The notes beneath the pieces were generated by a model. It was not told the DNA's origin. It saw only the letters and a program-made list of their open reading frames with translations, and searched no databases. DNA of 64,000 nt from Anoxybacteroides tepidamans (GTDB lineage: Bacteria; Bacillota; Bacilli; Bacillales; Anoxybacillaceae): NCBI RefSeq assembly GCF_014201465.1, contig NZ_JACHEP010000001.1:493254-557253 (forward strand), written 5' to 3'. The position numbers were made by a program, and so were the translations under genes. Positions 25,103 through 35,419 of the stretch are shown here, piece by piece (positions within the stretch are counted from its first letter, which is position 1; every line of letters begins with the position of its first letter).

Positions 25103-26586
25103 TCAACATCGCCTCTTCGCTTTCGATACTTTCGCAACGCTTCTACAGTCGCTTTATACACGGAACGGCCAATCGCTTTTCCGAGCGGCGTTGCGGTCCC
25201 CGCGTAGTCGAACACCGCTCCTTGTTGTGAAGCGGCAATCGCCACGCAATCGGTCGACGTGCCGGTCGCGATCGTGTTCGTGTTTGGATCGAGAACGTGT
25301 TCATCATACAGCGCTTTCGCTTTTGCTTCAGTTGCCGTCATCATCGCTTGGACGAATGCGGCATCTGTTAACTGTCCATCAATCAATATGATGATGTTAA
25401 TCGTTCCGATCGTTTGCGCCACACTCTCATGTTCCCATGCTTTTGCCGCATCGACGGCATTGCCTACTCCGGCTGTGACGACCGTATATAGCGCCACATC
25501 GGCTTCCTTTCGATATACGTAAGCGGCATCTTCTAAACATACAGCGGTCATCATGCCGACCGTCCGATGCACATTAAACGAGCGTGCCTTTAAATATTGC
25601 TTCATTTCTTCTTCGGCGTCATCGCAACAATAATCGTTTGGCACATGCCGATTGACAAAATGGGTCGCCCATTGAAACCCGGCACCGACAACAGCGGATG
25701 ATAAAGTTTTAAACGGTTTGGATGCCGCTACCACGATTTGCTCCTGACTTTTTGTCACCTTGAGCGAATCGAGAACATCGCGCTCCTTTTTTATTGGTTC
25801 GATTTTTGGCAAAAACGTAACAAGCGGCGTTGGCACAACCGGATGCGCTTGACGCCGGACAGCGGCATCGAACACATGCTTTAACGCCGATTCTTCAATG
25901 ATGTCGCTCGGTTCGCCGATGCATACCACTCTCCCCTCATGAAGCAAAAGAAGGCGATCACAATATAAGCTCGCTAAATTGATGTCATGAAAAATCGCCA
26001 CAACGGTTAGCCTCTTTTCATTTGTCCATTGTTTTAGCTGGTCAAGCAAGTTCATTTGCTGGGCCATATCCATATGGTTCGTTGGCTCATCTAACAGCAA
26101 CAAGCTCGGCTGTTGCGCAAGCGCCCGCGCTAAATAGACACGCTGGCGCTCTCCCCCGCTTAAACGGTCGATTCCTTGTTGTTGCTTCGCATGCAAGCCG
26201 ACTCGTTCGACCGCTTCGATGACCGCTCGTTCGTCATCATCCGTCCATTTTGGAAACAATCCCCGCTGGTGTGCATAGCGCCCAAGTTCAACCGTTTCTT
26301 TTACCGTATAGCCAAACGACGTTTCTACATTTTGCGGCAACACTGCCACAAGCTGCGCCAACTCTTTTTGTGAAAACGAAACAAGCGGCGTCCCGTTGAG
26401 CGTGATCATTCCTTTTTGCATCGCCAGCTCTTTGCTTAACAGTTTTAACAACGTCGTTTTGCCGCTGCCGTTCGGTCCTAAAATGCCAAAAAATTCTCCT
26501 TTTTCCACCGTAAATGTTACATCGTGCAGCACCGTTTTTTCATCATACCGATACGACAGATCATGGACTTCTAACATCGTTCTCAC
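25096..26586 (-). CDS. Fusion of cobamide ABC transporter ATPase (BtuD) and adenosylcobinamide amidohydrolase (CbiZ)
   Basis: 496 residues in two parts. Residues 1-250 are an ABC ATPase of the iron-siderophore/B12 type: Walker A GPNGSGKT (37-44), Q-loop near 85, signature LSGGE (142-146), Walker B LLLLDEP (162-168). After a linker, residues about 285-485 are CbiZ (SSAVVGAGFQ, HRTVGMMTA, TVVTAGVGNAVDA, GTSTDCVAIA), which cleaves the amide of adenosylcobinamide so that imported precursors enter the pathway as adenosylcobyric acid. A similar fusion occurs in B. subtilis YvrA. GTG at 26586 overlaps the btuC stop as GTGA; an ATG three codons in is possible. Confidence 0.9.
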   Translation of the reverse strand: MRTMLEVHDLSYRYDEKTVLHDVTFTVEKGEFFGILGPNGSGKTTLLKLLSKELAMQKGMITLNGTPLVSFSQKELAQLVAVLPQNVETSFGYTVKETVELGRYAHQRGLFPKWTDDDERAVIEAVERVGLHAKQQQGIDRLSGGERQRVYLARALAQQPSLLLLDEPTNHMDMAQQMNLLDQLKQWTNEKRLTVVAIFHDINLASLYCDRLLLLHEGRVVCIGEPSDIIEESALKHVFDAAVRRQAHPVVPTPLVTFLPKIEPIKKERDVLDSLKVTKSQEQIVVAASKPFKTLSSAVVGAGFQWATHFVNRHVPNDYCCDDAEEEMKQYLKARSFNVHRTVGMMTAVCLEDAAYVYRKEADVALYTVVTAGVGNAVDAAKAWEHESVAQTIGTINIIILIDGQLTDAAFVQAMMTATEAKAKALYDEHVLDPNTNTIATGTSTDCVAIAASQQGAVFDYAGTATPLGKAIGRSVYKATVEALRKYRKRRGDVEC

Positions 26587-27635
26587 GTCTTTCTTTTCGT
26601 TCTTTTTAAAAATAAATACGCAAACAGCGGTGCGCCGATCAATGACGTAATCACTCCAATCGGCAACTCCCTTGGCGAGATGATCGTCCGTGCCGCCAAG
26701 TCAGCGAGCACTAAAAACGCACCGCCATACAAAAGCGACAGCGGCAAAAGCAGGCGATGGTTCGGCCCGATGACAAGCCGAATCATATGCGGAACGACTA
26801 AGCCGACAAAGCCGATCGCACCGGAAACAGCGACGGCCGCGCCAGTCAATAGCGAAGCGCCGGTTAAAATGATCAGCTTTCGCTTCGCAACATCGACGCC
26901 AATATGTGCCGCTATCGCTTCGCCAAACGCAAAGGCATTGAGTTCGCGGCTATTCATTAACAGCAACAAGCCGCCAACGGCAAAAAACGGAGCGATCATG
27001 AGCGTATAATTCCAGCCGCGCATCGCCACGCTTCCCATGAGCCAGCCGATTATTTGCCGCAACTCTTCGCCCGTCAAGGCGATCATAAGGGAAATGAGCG
27101 CACTAAAAAATGCACTAAAAATAATGCCGGTTAAAATAATCGTTTCGACTGACAGACGGCGGTCAACCGCTCTCGCAAAAAAAAGAACGAGAAAAAGAGT
27201 GATCAGTCCAAAAGCGATGCTGACAAGCGGCAATGTAAACGTGCCGATCCACGGCAGTTGCCAATGGAAAAAAAGAACGATGACCGCTCCGACAGAAGCG
27301 CCGGATGATACGCCGAGCGTATACGGATCGGCAAGGGGGTTTTTTAACAGCCCTTGAAACGCCGCTCCGGCAAGCGAAAGCGAGGCGCCAACGAAAAACG
27401 CTAAAACGACGCGCGGCAGGCGAATCGCCATCACGATTTGCACGAGATTATCAGGAATCGGATGCGGGGCGGAAACCCCAAACCATTGCGATAAAAAAAT
27501 ATCGATAATAGTAGAAAAGGGAATCGATAGAGAGCCTATCGATATCCCTAATAGCATACATATCGCCACCGATGCGCCCGTAACAGCATAAATGATGGCA
27601 TTATTGAAAGACTTCTGGATAAATGACTTTAGCAA
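26583..27635 (-). CDS. btuC: Cobamide/iron-siderophore type ABC permease (BtuC)
   Basis: 350-residue FecCD-family permease with about ten transmembrane helices. Family blocks RLPRVVLAFFVGASLSLAGAAFQGLLKNPLADPYTLGVS and, later, GFVGLVVPHMIR for ATPase contact are visible. It lies between the substrate-binding protein and the BtuD-CbiZ fusion, behind a cobalamin riboswitch, so cobamide is the likely cargo. TTG start at 27635 overlapping btuF by 35 bp, with GTAGAGGAAC upstream. Confidence 0.88.
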   Translation of the reverse strand: MLKSFIQKSFNNAIIYAVTGASVAICMLLGISIGSLSIPFSTIIDIFLSQWFGVSAPHPIPDNLVQIVMAIRLPRVVLAFFVGASLSLAGAAFQGLLKNPLADPYTLGVSSGASVGAVIVLFFHWQLPWIGTFTLPLVSIAFGLITLFLVLFFARAVDRRLSVETIILTGIIFSAFFSALISLMIALTGEELRQIIGWLMGSVAMRGWNYTLMIAPFFAVGGLLLLMNSRELNAFAFGEAIAAHIGVDVAKRKLIILTGASLLTGAAVAVSGAIGFVGLVVPHMIRLVIGPNHRLLLPLSLLYGGAFLVLADLAARTIISPRELPIGVITSLIGAPLFAYLFLKRTKRKT

Positions 27636-28566
27636 GTTCCTCTACCCCTTCAACAAGGCGCGGGCCTGGACGTGACACTAAATCAGAATTCACATCATAC
27701 ACTCGTTTATTTTTGATGGCCGGAACGTCTTTCCAAGCAGGGCGAGCGAGCACTTGGTTTACGGCATCTTTCACATAATAGCCGTATGTCGTAATAATAA
27801 CATCTGGATTTAATGCGACCGCTTTTTCTTCCGTAAACATCGGCCATCCTTCTTGATCTCCGGCTACGTTTTTCGCGGAAATCGCTTGTAACATATCGTC
27901 AATAAACGTGCCTTTTCCTGCCGTATAAATTTCCGGCGCTGGAGATACTTCGACCCATACTTTGACCGGATTTTTCACGTTTTTCGCTTTTTCTTTAATC
28001 TCTTCCAATTTTGTTTTCATATTTTCAACGATTTCATTCGCTTTTTCTGTCGTTCCAGTCGCTTTTCCGATCAGTTCAATAGAGCGATAAACATCATCAA
28101 ACGATTTCGCATCGTTCACGACAAGCACCGTAATGCCCGCATCTTTTAGTTGCTGCAAGCCGTCTTTGGAGTTATGGGCGCCTGATGCATGAGCCAGCAC
28201 CAAATCCGGCTTGAGTGAAATAATTTTTTCGACGTTAAATTCCATGCCGCCGATTTTTTCTTTATTTTTTACGTCTTCTGGATAGTTGTCAAAATCGCTT
28301 ACTCCGACGATTTTGCCGCCTAATCCTAGCGCATAGGCGATTTCCGTATTGCTTGGAATGAGCGATACGATTTTTTTCGGTTCGGCTTTGATCGTTACAT
28401 CCTCGCCTAATCCGTCTTTGACCGTCACTGGAAAGGCAGCTTTTGTCTCTTGTTTCGCGTTGGATTCATTGGCTTGTTTGCTTGTTTCGTTGCTACCACA
28501 TGCGGCGATCAAGCCAAGCATCAACACAAAAACAAGCAACAACGCGTAATGCTTCAGCTGTTTCAT
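27601..28566 (-). CDS. btuF: Cobamide-binding lipoprotein (BtuF)
   Basis: 321 residues. The signal peptide ends in the lipobox LIAAC with Cys23 as the lipidation site. The rest is a periplasmic-binding fold of the BtuF/FhuD type (KIVSLIPSNTEIAYALGLG, then DLVLAHASG). It captures cobamide or cobinamide outside the cell and delivers it to BtuC and the BtuD-CbiZ fusion. ATG at 28566 after AGGAGGAGAAAG. First gene of the operon; the riboswitch leader ends 31 bp upstream. Confidence 0.92.
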   Translation of the reverse strand: MKQLKHYALLLVFVLMLGLIAACGSNETSKQANESNAKQETKAAFPVTVKDGLGEDVTIKAEPKKIVSLIPSNTEIAYALGLGGKIVGVSDFDNYPEDVKNKEKIGGMEFNVEKIISLKPDLVLAHASGAHNSKDGLQQLKDAGITVLVVNDAKSFDDVYRSIELIGKATGTTEKANEIVENMKTKLEEIKEKAKNVKNPVKVWVEVSPAPEIYTAGKGTFIDDMLQAISAKNVAGDQEGWPMFTEEKAVALNPDVIITTYGYYVKDAVNQVLARPAWKDVPAIKNKRVYDVNSDLVSRPGPRLVEGVEELAKVIYPEVFQ

Positions 28567-28596
28567 GCTTTCTCCTCCTAGATGTATGTGTATGAA

Positions 28597-28630
28597 ATAA
28601 AAAAAGCGCTCACTCCGGACGGAATGAGCG
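28597..28630 (-). terminator. Expression-platform terminator of the cobalamin riboswitch
   Basis: CGCTCATTCCG / CGGAGTGAGCG (minus strand, one G-T pair) with a 2-3 nt loop and a T7 run, between the aptamer and the btuF ribosome-binding site. Ligand binding should favour it. Confidence 0.75.
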
Positions 28631-28699
28631 GGAAACGACAAAATACGGGAGCATAAAATCCCTCGCCGTTTCGCCATCTCACTCCCCGAAGATAGGAAA

Positions 28700-28862
28700 C
28701 TTATGCAAAAAAGGCAGGTCTACTGACTCATGCTTCACCCTACTTTGAACCTTCCCATACGGCCTTGCCGTACAGTGGTGACTTCATTTCGTCTGCATTT
28801 ACAGTTGCGGGGACAGTTCTGGACTTTCACCAGATTCCCTATTAAGTCTTTCCGACACCTTT
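28700..28862 (-). ncRNA. Cobalamin riboswitch aptamer
   Basis: The minus strand shows the cobalamin riboswitch landmarks in order: GGGAATCTGGTGAAAGTCC, CTGTCCCCGCAACTGT, a variable stem (CGGCAAGGCCG), GGTGAAGCATGAGTCA, and the B12-box-like end GTAGACCTGCC (about 28712-28724). Its position before btuF and the terminator implies transcriptional repression of the entire uptake and salvage operon when adenosylcobalamin is plentiful. Confidence 0.92.
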
Positions 28863-28939
28863 TTTACTTTGTATGCAATTGTATAAAATAATCGAACAAT
28901 TGACAGTTATAATATTAAAGGAAGAAGAAGTGTTTGGCA

Positions 28940-28972
28940 ATAAAAAAATGGGGAGCGGCTCATCATCGCTCA
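28940..28972 (-). terminator. Possible terminator after resE
   Basis: Short stem GAGCG / CGCTC with a 9-nt loop followed by CCCC and a T7 run on the minus strand, about 90 bp after resE. It is weak. The remaining bases to the riboswitch (28863-28939) should hold the btuF operon promoter, but no clear -35/-10 pair was found. Confidence 0.35.
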
Positions 28973-29059
28973 CCTCTTAGCAATTTTTGCAGTTTCACAT
29001 TTAACCCGTAAACAACCCGAAATACAAAAGTAATCCGCTTTGTCTTTTGCGAGATTCTG

Positions 29060-30847
29060 TTAATGTTTGTTTTCCGGCAACGTAAACGTAAACGTTGTAC
29101 CTTCGCCGAGTTTGCTGTGGACGGTGATCGTTCCTTTGTGCGCTTCGACGATGTTTTTCGCAATCGCAAGGCCCAGTCCCGTTCCGGAACGGCCGCGGGT
29201 GCGCGCTTTATCGGCTTTGTAAAAACGTTCAAACACAAATGGCAAATCATCCTCTGGTATGCCAGAGCCGGAGTCTTGGACATGGATCGTCACTGCATCG
29301 CCGCTTCGTTCGACAATCACTTTCACCATTCCGTGTTCATTCGTATGGCGAAGCGCATTGTCAATTAAGTTCGTCAACACTTGTTCAATTCGGTCTGGAT
29401 CAATCGTCATATGCATGTCTTCACTACGAAACTCAGCGGATAAATCGATTTCCTTTTCTTTCGCCAGCCCTTGAAATTTGTGAATAATCCGCTCGATATA
29501 CGGTCGTAGCTGAACGGTCTCGACATTTAACGTCATATGCCCTGCTTCCATCCGCGCTAAATCCAACAAGTCATTAACAAGCCGACCCATTCGGAGCGAC
29601 TCATCATAAATCACTTTCGCCATTTCTTTCTTTTCTTCATCCGTTGCCGCAATATCATCGATGATCGCTTCACTGTACCCTTGCAGCATCGCAATCGGCG
29701 TGCGCAGCTCATGAGACACGTTGGCGATAAAATCTTTGCGCAGCTTATCGAGCCTCCGCTCTTCCGTCATATCGCGCAGCACAGCGACTGCCCCGCGCAC
29801 CGCCGTTTGGCTGTAAAGCGGTGTCATTAAAATGACCCACGTCCGTCCTTGCAACGTTACTTCCGCTGCCTGTTCTTGCTCTTCATTCACTACGCGTGTA
29901 AACAAATCTTTTACTTGCGGCGGCAGCGCGGCCATCATTTCTCTTTCGTTTCCTTGTTCAAAATACCATGCTTGCAAAAACCGCTCCGCCGGCGGATTCG
30001 TAATTAAAATTTCCCCGTCGCGGTTAAACGTAATGACCCCATCGGCCATGCTGCTTAAAATGCTCGCGAGCTGCTCTTTTTCTTGGTTCAGCGCATTGAT
30101 ATTAAATTGCAGCCGCCTTCCCATTTGATTAAACGCCATCGCCAGCTCGCCGATTTCGTCATGAGTTAAAATCGGCACTTTCGTATCGAATTTTCCGCGC
30201 GCCACTTCAAAAGCGGCTTGGCGCATTTTGCGCAGCGGCGCGGTAATGCGCGTCGATAAAAAAAATGCAAAAACCGTCGTGAGCACGATCGCGATAAACG
30301 CTGCCAGAAAAATAAATTTCGTCGTCTGCTTTGTCGTATCTTCAACTGCTTTTAACGACTGGTAGACAAACACCGCTCCTTGTTTTCCGTCCGCTGTTAA
30401 AAGCGGCACACCGACAATGAGCCATTCGCTATTGCGATCGTTTTGTGCTTGTACGTTCGGCAAGTACGTTTTCTTTTTCACTTGCTTTCGCTTCGTGAAT
30501 GCTTGCTTCAGTTCTTCATCTTTTTCAATGAACGATAACGGCAAGTTGCGAAGCTCGGAATGAGACGGTAAATACCAATAATGGGTTTTGTCAACCATGA
30601 TGATCGCTCTTGACGTATGACCAACTAATGACGAAGCGATGGAGCGAGCAAGCGCTTCATCTTCGTGCTCTTCCATCACTTCCGATACTTTCACCGCCAG
30701 CTGCGTCAGCTCTTTTTCCGCTTCTTGCACGTGATACGTTTCAAAAAACTTTAACAGCAACATCGTTAACACAAACAAGACGCACGACACAAGAAGCAAA
30801 ATCGTGAACCATAGCTTTCCGACAACGCTTCGCCAAAACCACATCAT
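29060..30847 (-). CDS. resE: Redox/oxygen-responsive sensor histidine kinase ResE
   Basis: 595 residues. Transmembrane helix at about 10-31, an external sensor domain, a second helix (about 175-197), then HAMP (about 198-250) and a PAS domain (about 258-360). The kinase core follows: H-box NVSHELRTP with the phosphorylated His, N-box [11 protein letters not shown]1 DSGSGIP, and the [16 protein letters not shown] block. It phosphorylates ResD when oxygen or electron acceptors are limiting. ATGA overlap with resD. Confidence 0.95.
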   Translation of the reverse strand: MMWFWRSVVGKLWFTILLLVSCVLFVLTMLLLKFFETYHVQEAEKELTQLAVKVSEVMEEHEDEALARSIASSLVGHTSRAIIMVDKTHYWYLPSHSELRNLPLSFIEKDEELKQAFTKRKQVKKKTYLPNVQAQNDRNSEWLIVGVPLLTADGKQGAVFVYQSLKAVEDTTKQTTKFIFLAAFIAIVLTTVFAFFLSTRITAPLRKMRQAAFEVARGKFDTKVPILTHDEIGELAMAFNQMGRRLQFNINALNQEKEQLASILSSMADGVITFNRDGEILITNPPAERFLQAWYFEQGNEREMMAALPPQVKDLFTRVVNEEQEQAAEVTLQGRTWVILMTPLYSQTAVRGAVAVLRDMTEERRLDKLRKDFIANVSHELRTPIAMLQGYSEAIIDDIAATDEEKKEMAKVIYDESLRMGRLVNDLLDLARMEAGHMTLNVETVQLRPYIERIIHKFQGLAKEKEIDLSAEFRSEDMHMTIDPDRIEQVLTNLIDNALRHTNEHGMVKVIVERSGDAVTIHVQDSGSGIPEDDLPFVFERFYKADKARTRGRSGTGLGLAIAKNIVEAHKGTITVHSKLGEGTTFTFTLPENKH

Positions 30848-31563
30848 TCGTTCACAACCTCAAATTTATAGCCAACTCCCCAAACGGTCACAATCATTTT
30901 CGCCGCTGTTGGCGAAACTTTATTTAATTTTTCACGGAGCCGCTTAATATGCGTGTCGACCGTCCGCAAATCGCCAAAAAATTCGTAATGCCATACTTCT
31001 TTTAACAGCTGCTCGCGGTCAAATACTTTATCTGGCGATTTCGCTAAAAACAAAAGCAATTCATATTCTTTCGGCGTCAAGTTCACTTCTTTTCCATCGG
31101 CCGTCACACGATGGGCGTCATTATCAATTGTTAAATGCGGAAATACGAGCACATCTTTCGCCGTCGTATCCGCCTGAATATATGTTGCATTCGCCGTGCG
31201 GCGCAACAATGCTTTTACGCGCAATACAACTTCGCGAGGGCTGAACGGTTTGACGATATAATCGTCCGTCCCCGCTTCAAATCCTTGCACGCGGTTCGCT
31301 TCTTCGCCTTTTGCTGTTAACATAATGATCGGCGTCGCTTTCTTTTCGCGAATTTCTTTACATACTTCTACTCCGTCTTTGCCCGGCAGCATTAAATCGA
31401 GCAAAATTAAATCATAATCGGTTTCCAACGCTTTTTTGAGCGCATCATCTCCATTATCTGCCTCTTCAATCGCATATTCTTCGCGCTCTAAATACATTTT
31501 TAATAAGCGACGAATGCGTTCTTCGTCATCGACTACTAAAATTTTCACTTGTTTATCCACCAT
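30844..31563 (-). CDS. resD: Response regulator ResD
   Basis: 239-residue OmpR-type regulator. The receiver domain (6-120) contains VVDDEERI, the phosphorylation site in [13 protein letters not shown], and KPFSPREV. A winged-helix DNA-binding domain occupies about 140-235 ([27 protein letters not shown]). ResD activates respiratory and fermentation genes, and in Bacillus also the resABC genes next door. ATG after GGGAGGATG. Separated from resC by a terminator, so resDE has its own promoter here. Confidence 0.95.
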   Translation of the reverse strand: MVDKQVKILVVDDEERIRRLLKMYLEREEYAIEEADNGDDALKKALETDYDLILLDLMLPGKDGVEVCKEIREKKATPIIMLTAKGEEANRVQGFEAGTDDYIVKPFSPREVVLRVKALLRRTANATYIQADTTAKDVLVFPHLTIDNDAHRVTADGKEVNLTPKEYELLLFLAKSPDKVFDREQLLKEVWHYEFFGDLRTVDTHIKRLREKLNKVSPTAAKMIVTVWGVGYKFEVVNE

Positions 31564-31634
31564 ATGAACATCCTCCCTTGCTCACTATTTTACAAAAATG
31601 CGGTGATTTTATCTACCTTATTTCCATAACAAAA

Positions 31635-31661
31635 GGATGTCCCATAAAAAGCGAGACATCC
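31635..31661 (-). terminator. Terminator between resC and resD
   Basis: GGATGTC / GACATCC with a 13-nt loop and TTTT on the minus strand, immediately after resC. Confidence 0.75.
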
Positions 31662-31668
31662 CCTTTTT

Positions 31669-32853
31669 TTACATACCAGCATACGAATGCAAGCCGGCGA
31701 TCACCAAGTTGACTGCAACAAGGTTAAACATGATGATCGCAAAACCGATGACCGCAAGCCATGCTGATTTTTCCCCATGCCATCCTTTCGATAAACGAAG
31801 GTGTAAAAACGCCGCATAAAACAGCCACGTAATGAGCGCCCATACTTCTTTCGGGTCCCAGCCCCAGAAGCGCGTCCACGCAATTTGCGCCCAAATCATC
31901 GCGAAAATAAGCGCTCCGAGCGTAAACACCGGAAACCCGATCGCCACCGCACGATAACTAATTTCATCTGTTAAATCTAAATTGACGTTTTTCACAAGCG
32001 GCTGAAGAGCGGCGGCCACGCGCTTGCGCAACACAAGTCGGAACAACAAATAAAGCACCGCTCCGCCAAACAACGACCAAATGACGGTATTTAACCTTTT
32101 CGCATTAATGATCGCTGGCATTTCGGCAAGCGGTTGAAAACGGTCAGCGCTTTCTTTCTCTAACTGTCCTTGATTCGGGCCGACGAGTGCTGGCATATTA
32201 TAGATTACTTCTTTTTCCATGCCGTTTTTGTCAATCCATTTAAACTTCGCCTCATAACCAGCGATGCTAAACGCGCTCGAAACAGCGACAAAACCGAGCG
32301 TCGTAATCAAACAAAACAGCACAAACTCCAACCAAAACGTGCGCTTGCTCGGCTTCGATTGATCGACGGCACGAATTAAATAAATGAGCCCTGCCGCAAA
32401 ACTAACCGCCAAAATCGCTTCTCCAGCGGCCGCTGTCGTCACATGGATCTTCAACCAGTCACTCTGTAACGCCGGAATAAGCGGCGTAATCTCGCGCGGG
32501 AACATGCTGGCATAAGCGATGATGAGCAATGCGATCGGCAATGTGAACAATCCGAGCACACTTGTTTTATAAATGAAATAAATAATAATAAATGCCGCAA
32601 CAAGCATCATTCCGAAAAAGGTGGTATACTCAAATAAGTTGCTGACCGGCGCATGCCCCGCCGCAATCCACCTTAAAATAAAATACCCTAATTGGGAAAT
32701 AAATCCAGAAATCGTAACCGTAATCCCAATCGTTGCCCAACGGCTCGTGCGCGATGCTCCTTTTTTATCGCGAATCGTGCCGCCAAAAAAGAGCGTTCCA
32801 ATCAAATATAGAACAAATGCGATATATAGCAATGTGCTACTGAGTTGCACCAT
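31669..32853 (-). CDS. resC: Cytochrome c biogenesis protein ResC (CcsA/CcsB family)
   Basis: 394-residue polytopic membrane protein of system II cytochrome c maturation. About eight to nine helices and the tryptophan-rich WWD signature ([22 protein letters not shown]) are visible near the C-terminus. With ResB it carries heme to the outside and attaches it to apocytochrome c. ATG after GGAGGAAACG; it overlaps resB by 17 bp. Confidence 0.94.
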   Translation of the reverse strand: MVQLSSTLLYIAFVLYLIGTLFFGGTIRDKKGASRTSRWATIGITVTISGFISQLGYFILRWIAAGHAPVSNLFEYTTFFGMMLVAAFIIIYFIYKTSVLGLFTLPIALLIIAYASMFPREITPLIPALQSDWLKIHVTTAAAGEAILAVSFAAGLIYLIRAVDQSKPSKRTFWLEFVLFCLITTLGFVAVSSAFSIAGYEAKFKWIDKNGMEKEVIYNMPALVGPNQGQLEKESADRFQPLAEMPAIINAKRLNTVIWSLFGGAVLYLLFRLVLRKRVAAALQPLVKNVNLDLTDEISYRAVAIGFPVFTLGALIFAMIWAQIAWTRFWGWDPKEVWALITWLFYAAFLHLRLSKGWHGEKSAWLAVIGFAIIMFNLVAVNLVIAGLHSYAGM

Positions 32854-34492
32854 GCTCGTTTCCTCCTTGCGCTGCTTTCTTCTTCATTTCAGCCTGATCG
32901 ACCGGCATCGCTAACCCCGTTCCTTCGATGATCGATTTAATTTCATTTTTTAATCCGAACCAGTTTTTATTCGTATGGGCGGCAAGCCATACTTCCCCGT
33001 TTACTTGCTTAAGCCAAATGCGGCGATGGTTCCAATACATTCCTTGAATAACACCAATCATAAAAATCGTTCCGCCCACGCCTAAAATCCATAACGTAAA
33101 ATCACGGCGCACCGTTAAAGCGGATACATTTCTCGTTTCGATGCCAGCAAACGCCATTTTGTACTTGTTGTTGCCAAACGGCTCAATCGTCTGGCGGATC
33201 GCTACGAAACTCACTTCCCCTTTTGGCTTGTCTGGTGCGTACATTTTAAAAACGAACGCTGGATTGTTCGGAATTTTTGTTTTCGTCGCCGGATTGCCGT
33301 CGTTATCAAAATAAAAATCAGGAAAATAGCTGAGCAGCTCCACCCGATATCCTTTTCCCAAGTTGTAAGAAGACGTCGGATTGCGCAGATCGACCGTCAC
33401 CGTTCCAAATGATGTCCCCGTTTTTTTGTCGATGAGCTGAAACGACATTTTGCTTAGTTCATTCAATTTAAAATCAACTTGGTAAAGCGCATAATGATCA
33501 TATTTTAACGGATCGTTCACACGAATCTTATATTCTTTTACTTTTTGTAATTTCGGCTCATCTCCCGGGATGACTGGACCGACACGCTTATATAAAACGG
33601 CATTCGTCTGGTATGTTTTGGCGACCATACCGCTGCCGACACGGTCAATCGCTGCATTAAACACTTCGTTTTCTTTCCCTTTTTCGTACGTTTCAAAAAT
33701 AAACTTTTCGTTTTTCAAAAAATATTTCCCGTTTGTTCCCGGAATTTCTTTCGTTTCACCTTCGCGAATCCAGAGCACTTTATCGACGTACATTCCAGGC
33801 ACAAAGCGAAGCATCGCCCCGATTAAAAAAATGATTAAGCCAATATGATTGACATACGGGCCCCATCGCGAAAAGCGCCCTTTTTCGGCGAGAATGTTAC
33901 CGTTTTCTTCGCGGATGTGATAGCGGCGCTTCGCTAGACGCTCCTTCACCGTTTCGAAAAGGCGCTCATCGTTCACATTCGTTATGCTGAACAAGCGCTG
34001 GCGGCGCAAAAAGGTTTCATGACGCACCACTCCTTGATTGTTCAGCGCGCGATAAAGCGGAATCACCCGGTCTAAGCTGCAAATGACGAGCGAAACGCCG
34101 ATTGAGGCAAGCAACAGCATGTACCACCATGAACCGTATAAATTGTTGAACCCGAGCTCATAATATAATTTTCCTGCCCACCCGTACTGATCTTCATAAT
34201 ATTGGGCCGGTGTTACGTTCGGCGGCAAATACATTTCTTGTGGAAAAATCGTGCCGATTGCCGACGCAATGAGCGTAATGACAATGAGCCATACGCCGAC
34301 TTTAACAGATGAGAAAAAATTCCAAATTTTATCTATGATCGTTTTGTTATACGTTTGGGAACGCCGCGCGCTTCCTTCATACCGCATATCCAATAGCGGC
34401 TTTGTCGTTTCTTCAATCGGCTTCCCGCATGATTCGCAAAAAGCAGTGCCATATGGATTGACGTGACCACATTCGCATTTTACTTGTTCCAT
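32837..34492 (-). CDS. resB: Cytochrome c biogenesis protein ResB (Ccs1 family)
   Basis: 551 residues. A small zinc-ribbon-like knot opens the protein (Cys6, Cys8, Cys19, Cys22). Four hydrophobic helices (about 66-85, 120-138, 208-226 and one near the C-terminus around 473-493) frame a large external domain. It pairs with ResC in the heme-handling complex. ATG after AGGGAG; 12 bp from resA, overlapping resC downstream. Confidence 0.94.
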   Translation of the reverse strand: MEQVKCECGHVNPYGTAFCESCGKPIEETTKPLLDMRYEGSARRSQTYNKTIIDKIWNFFSSVKVGVWLIVITLIASAIGTIFPQEMYLPPNVTPAQYYEDQYGWAGKLYYELGFNNLYGSWWYMLLLASIGVSLVICSLDRVIPLYRALNNQGVVRHETFLRRQRLFSITNVNDERLFETVKERLAKRRYHIREENGNILAEKGRFSRWGPYVNHIGLIIFLIGAMLRFVPGMYVDKVLWIREGETKEIPGTNGKYFLKNEKFIFETYEKGKENEVFNAAIDRVGSGMVAKTYQTNAVLYKRVGPVIPGDEPKLQKVKEYKIRVNDPLKYDHYALYQVDFKLNELSKMSFQLIDKKTGTSFGTVTVDLRNPTSSYNLGKGYRVELLSYFPDFYFDNDGNPATKTKIPNNPAFVFKMYAPDKPKGEVSFVAIRQTIEPFGNNKYKMAFAGIETRNVSALTVRRDFTLWILGVGGTIFMIGVIQGMYWNHRRIWLKQVNGEVWLAAHTNKNWFGLKNEIKSIIEGTGLAMPVDQAEMKKKAAQGGNEHGATQ

Positions 34493-34504
34493 AACAAAAA
34501 CTCC

Positions 34505-35026
34505 CTACGGTTTAATGCTTTCCATATACTGTTTGACCATCTCTTCTGTCATCGTTCCAGTAATAATTTGTTTAATTTTTCCATCTTTATCAATTAAAAA
34601 CGTCGTTGGCAGCGGGTTGATTTCATAGGCGTTCATCACTTGGTCTTCGCGGTCAATGACAACCGGAAACGTCAGTCCGAACCGGTCGACAAATTTTTGC
34701 ACGCTTAATTTCGGTTCGCCGACATTGACCGCCAACACTTCAACCCCTTGTTTTTTATAGACCGCATATTGTCGGTTAATATACGGCATTTCTTTTTCGC
34801 ACGGCTTGCACCACGTTCCCCAGAAGTTCAAAAATACCCCTTTGCCACGGTAATCGGAGAGGCGGTGCGTTTTTCCGTTTAGATCCGTCAGCACGAAATC
34901 CGGGGCAGTCGCACCGACTTTAATGTCCGTTTTTTCCGCAAAAATGCTTGAATAAATCGTATAACCGACGGCGCTCAACAACAACAATAAAATAACCGTA
35001 CGCACAACAAGTCGCTGTTTTTTCAT
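34505..35026 (-). CDS. resA: Thiol-disulfide oxidoreductase ResA
   Basis: 173 residues. One N-terminal membrane anchor (about 8-28) and an external thioredoxin fold with the active site WCKPC (Cys73, Cys76). ResA reduces the apocytochrome c heme-binding cysteines. The ancestral start is taken as the ATG at 35026 (MKKQRL). Right upstream the sequence changes abruptly into an IS605-type left end, which supplies a second ATG (35027-35029) and leaves no Shine-Dalgarno at normal distance. Translation may therefore be weak or depend on the element. The frame stays open upstream through the element, but those codons are not family-like. Confidence 0.88.
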   Translation of the reverse strand: MKKQRLVVRTVILLLLLSAVGYTIYSSIFAEKTDIKVGATAPDFVLTDLNGKTHRLSDYRGKGVFLNFWGTWCKPCEKEMPYINRQYAVYKKQGVEVLAVNVGEPKLSVQKFVDRFGLTFPVVIDREDQVMNAYEINPLPTTFLIDKDGKIKQIITGTMTEEMVKQYMESIKP

Positions 35027-35043
35027 CATCTTTGGCGAGGAGA

Positions 35044-35078
35044 CCCCCACTTCACCGACCAAAGGGAGGAAGTGGGGG
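35044..35078 (+). repeat. Left-end palindrome of the IS605-type element
   Basis: 10-bp perfect stem CCCCCACTTC / GAAGTGGGGG with a 15-nt loop, 17 nt inside the left boundary. Confidence 0.75.
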
Positions 35079-35389
35079 AGGAATCGCCCATCCTCCTTTC
35101 TTTTGTATATAATATAATAAGAATGTGGAGAAAACCGTTGTATCAAGACACTCCAATCCCCGTTACTCGATGTAGGGAGTTGGTTGCAGGAAACGTTGCA
35201 ACCGTAAACAATAGAGCGTACATCCGTCTGTTGTGCGTGGAAGTCAAGTACTGCCTACAGACATGCCGAGCCACTCGGTAGCGATATAGGCATGACCTAT
35301 GTCGTTGGGTAGTCGTCAACCTGCCCCTAATGCAACCCCAAGTCAAGGAAGGAGATTGATGCCCGTTCGCACTTCTGGGGAGTTGCAGG

Positions 35390-35419
35390 CCTCCACTTCA
35401 AGCGTTAGCTAAGTGGGGG
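35390..35419 (+). repeat. Right-end palindrome of the IS605-type element
   Basis: 9-bp stem CCTCCACTT / AAGTGGGGG (one T-G pair) with a 12-nt loop, 3 nt before the terminal TTGAC. Confidence 0.7.

Noticed and set aside
28963..29283. 106-codon minus-strand frame covering the end of resE
   Set aside because: Mostly an out-of-frame reading of resE; the short unique tail has no independent start or motif.
35072..35346. Open frames of 60-70 codons on both strands inside the IS605-type element
   Set aside because: No ribosome-binding site or recognisable transposase motif, and the bases are better explained by palindromic RNA or DNA structure.
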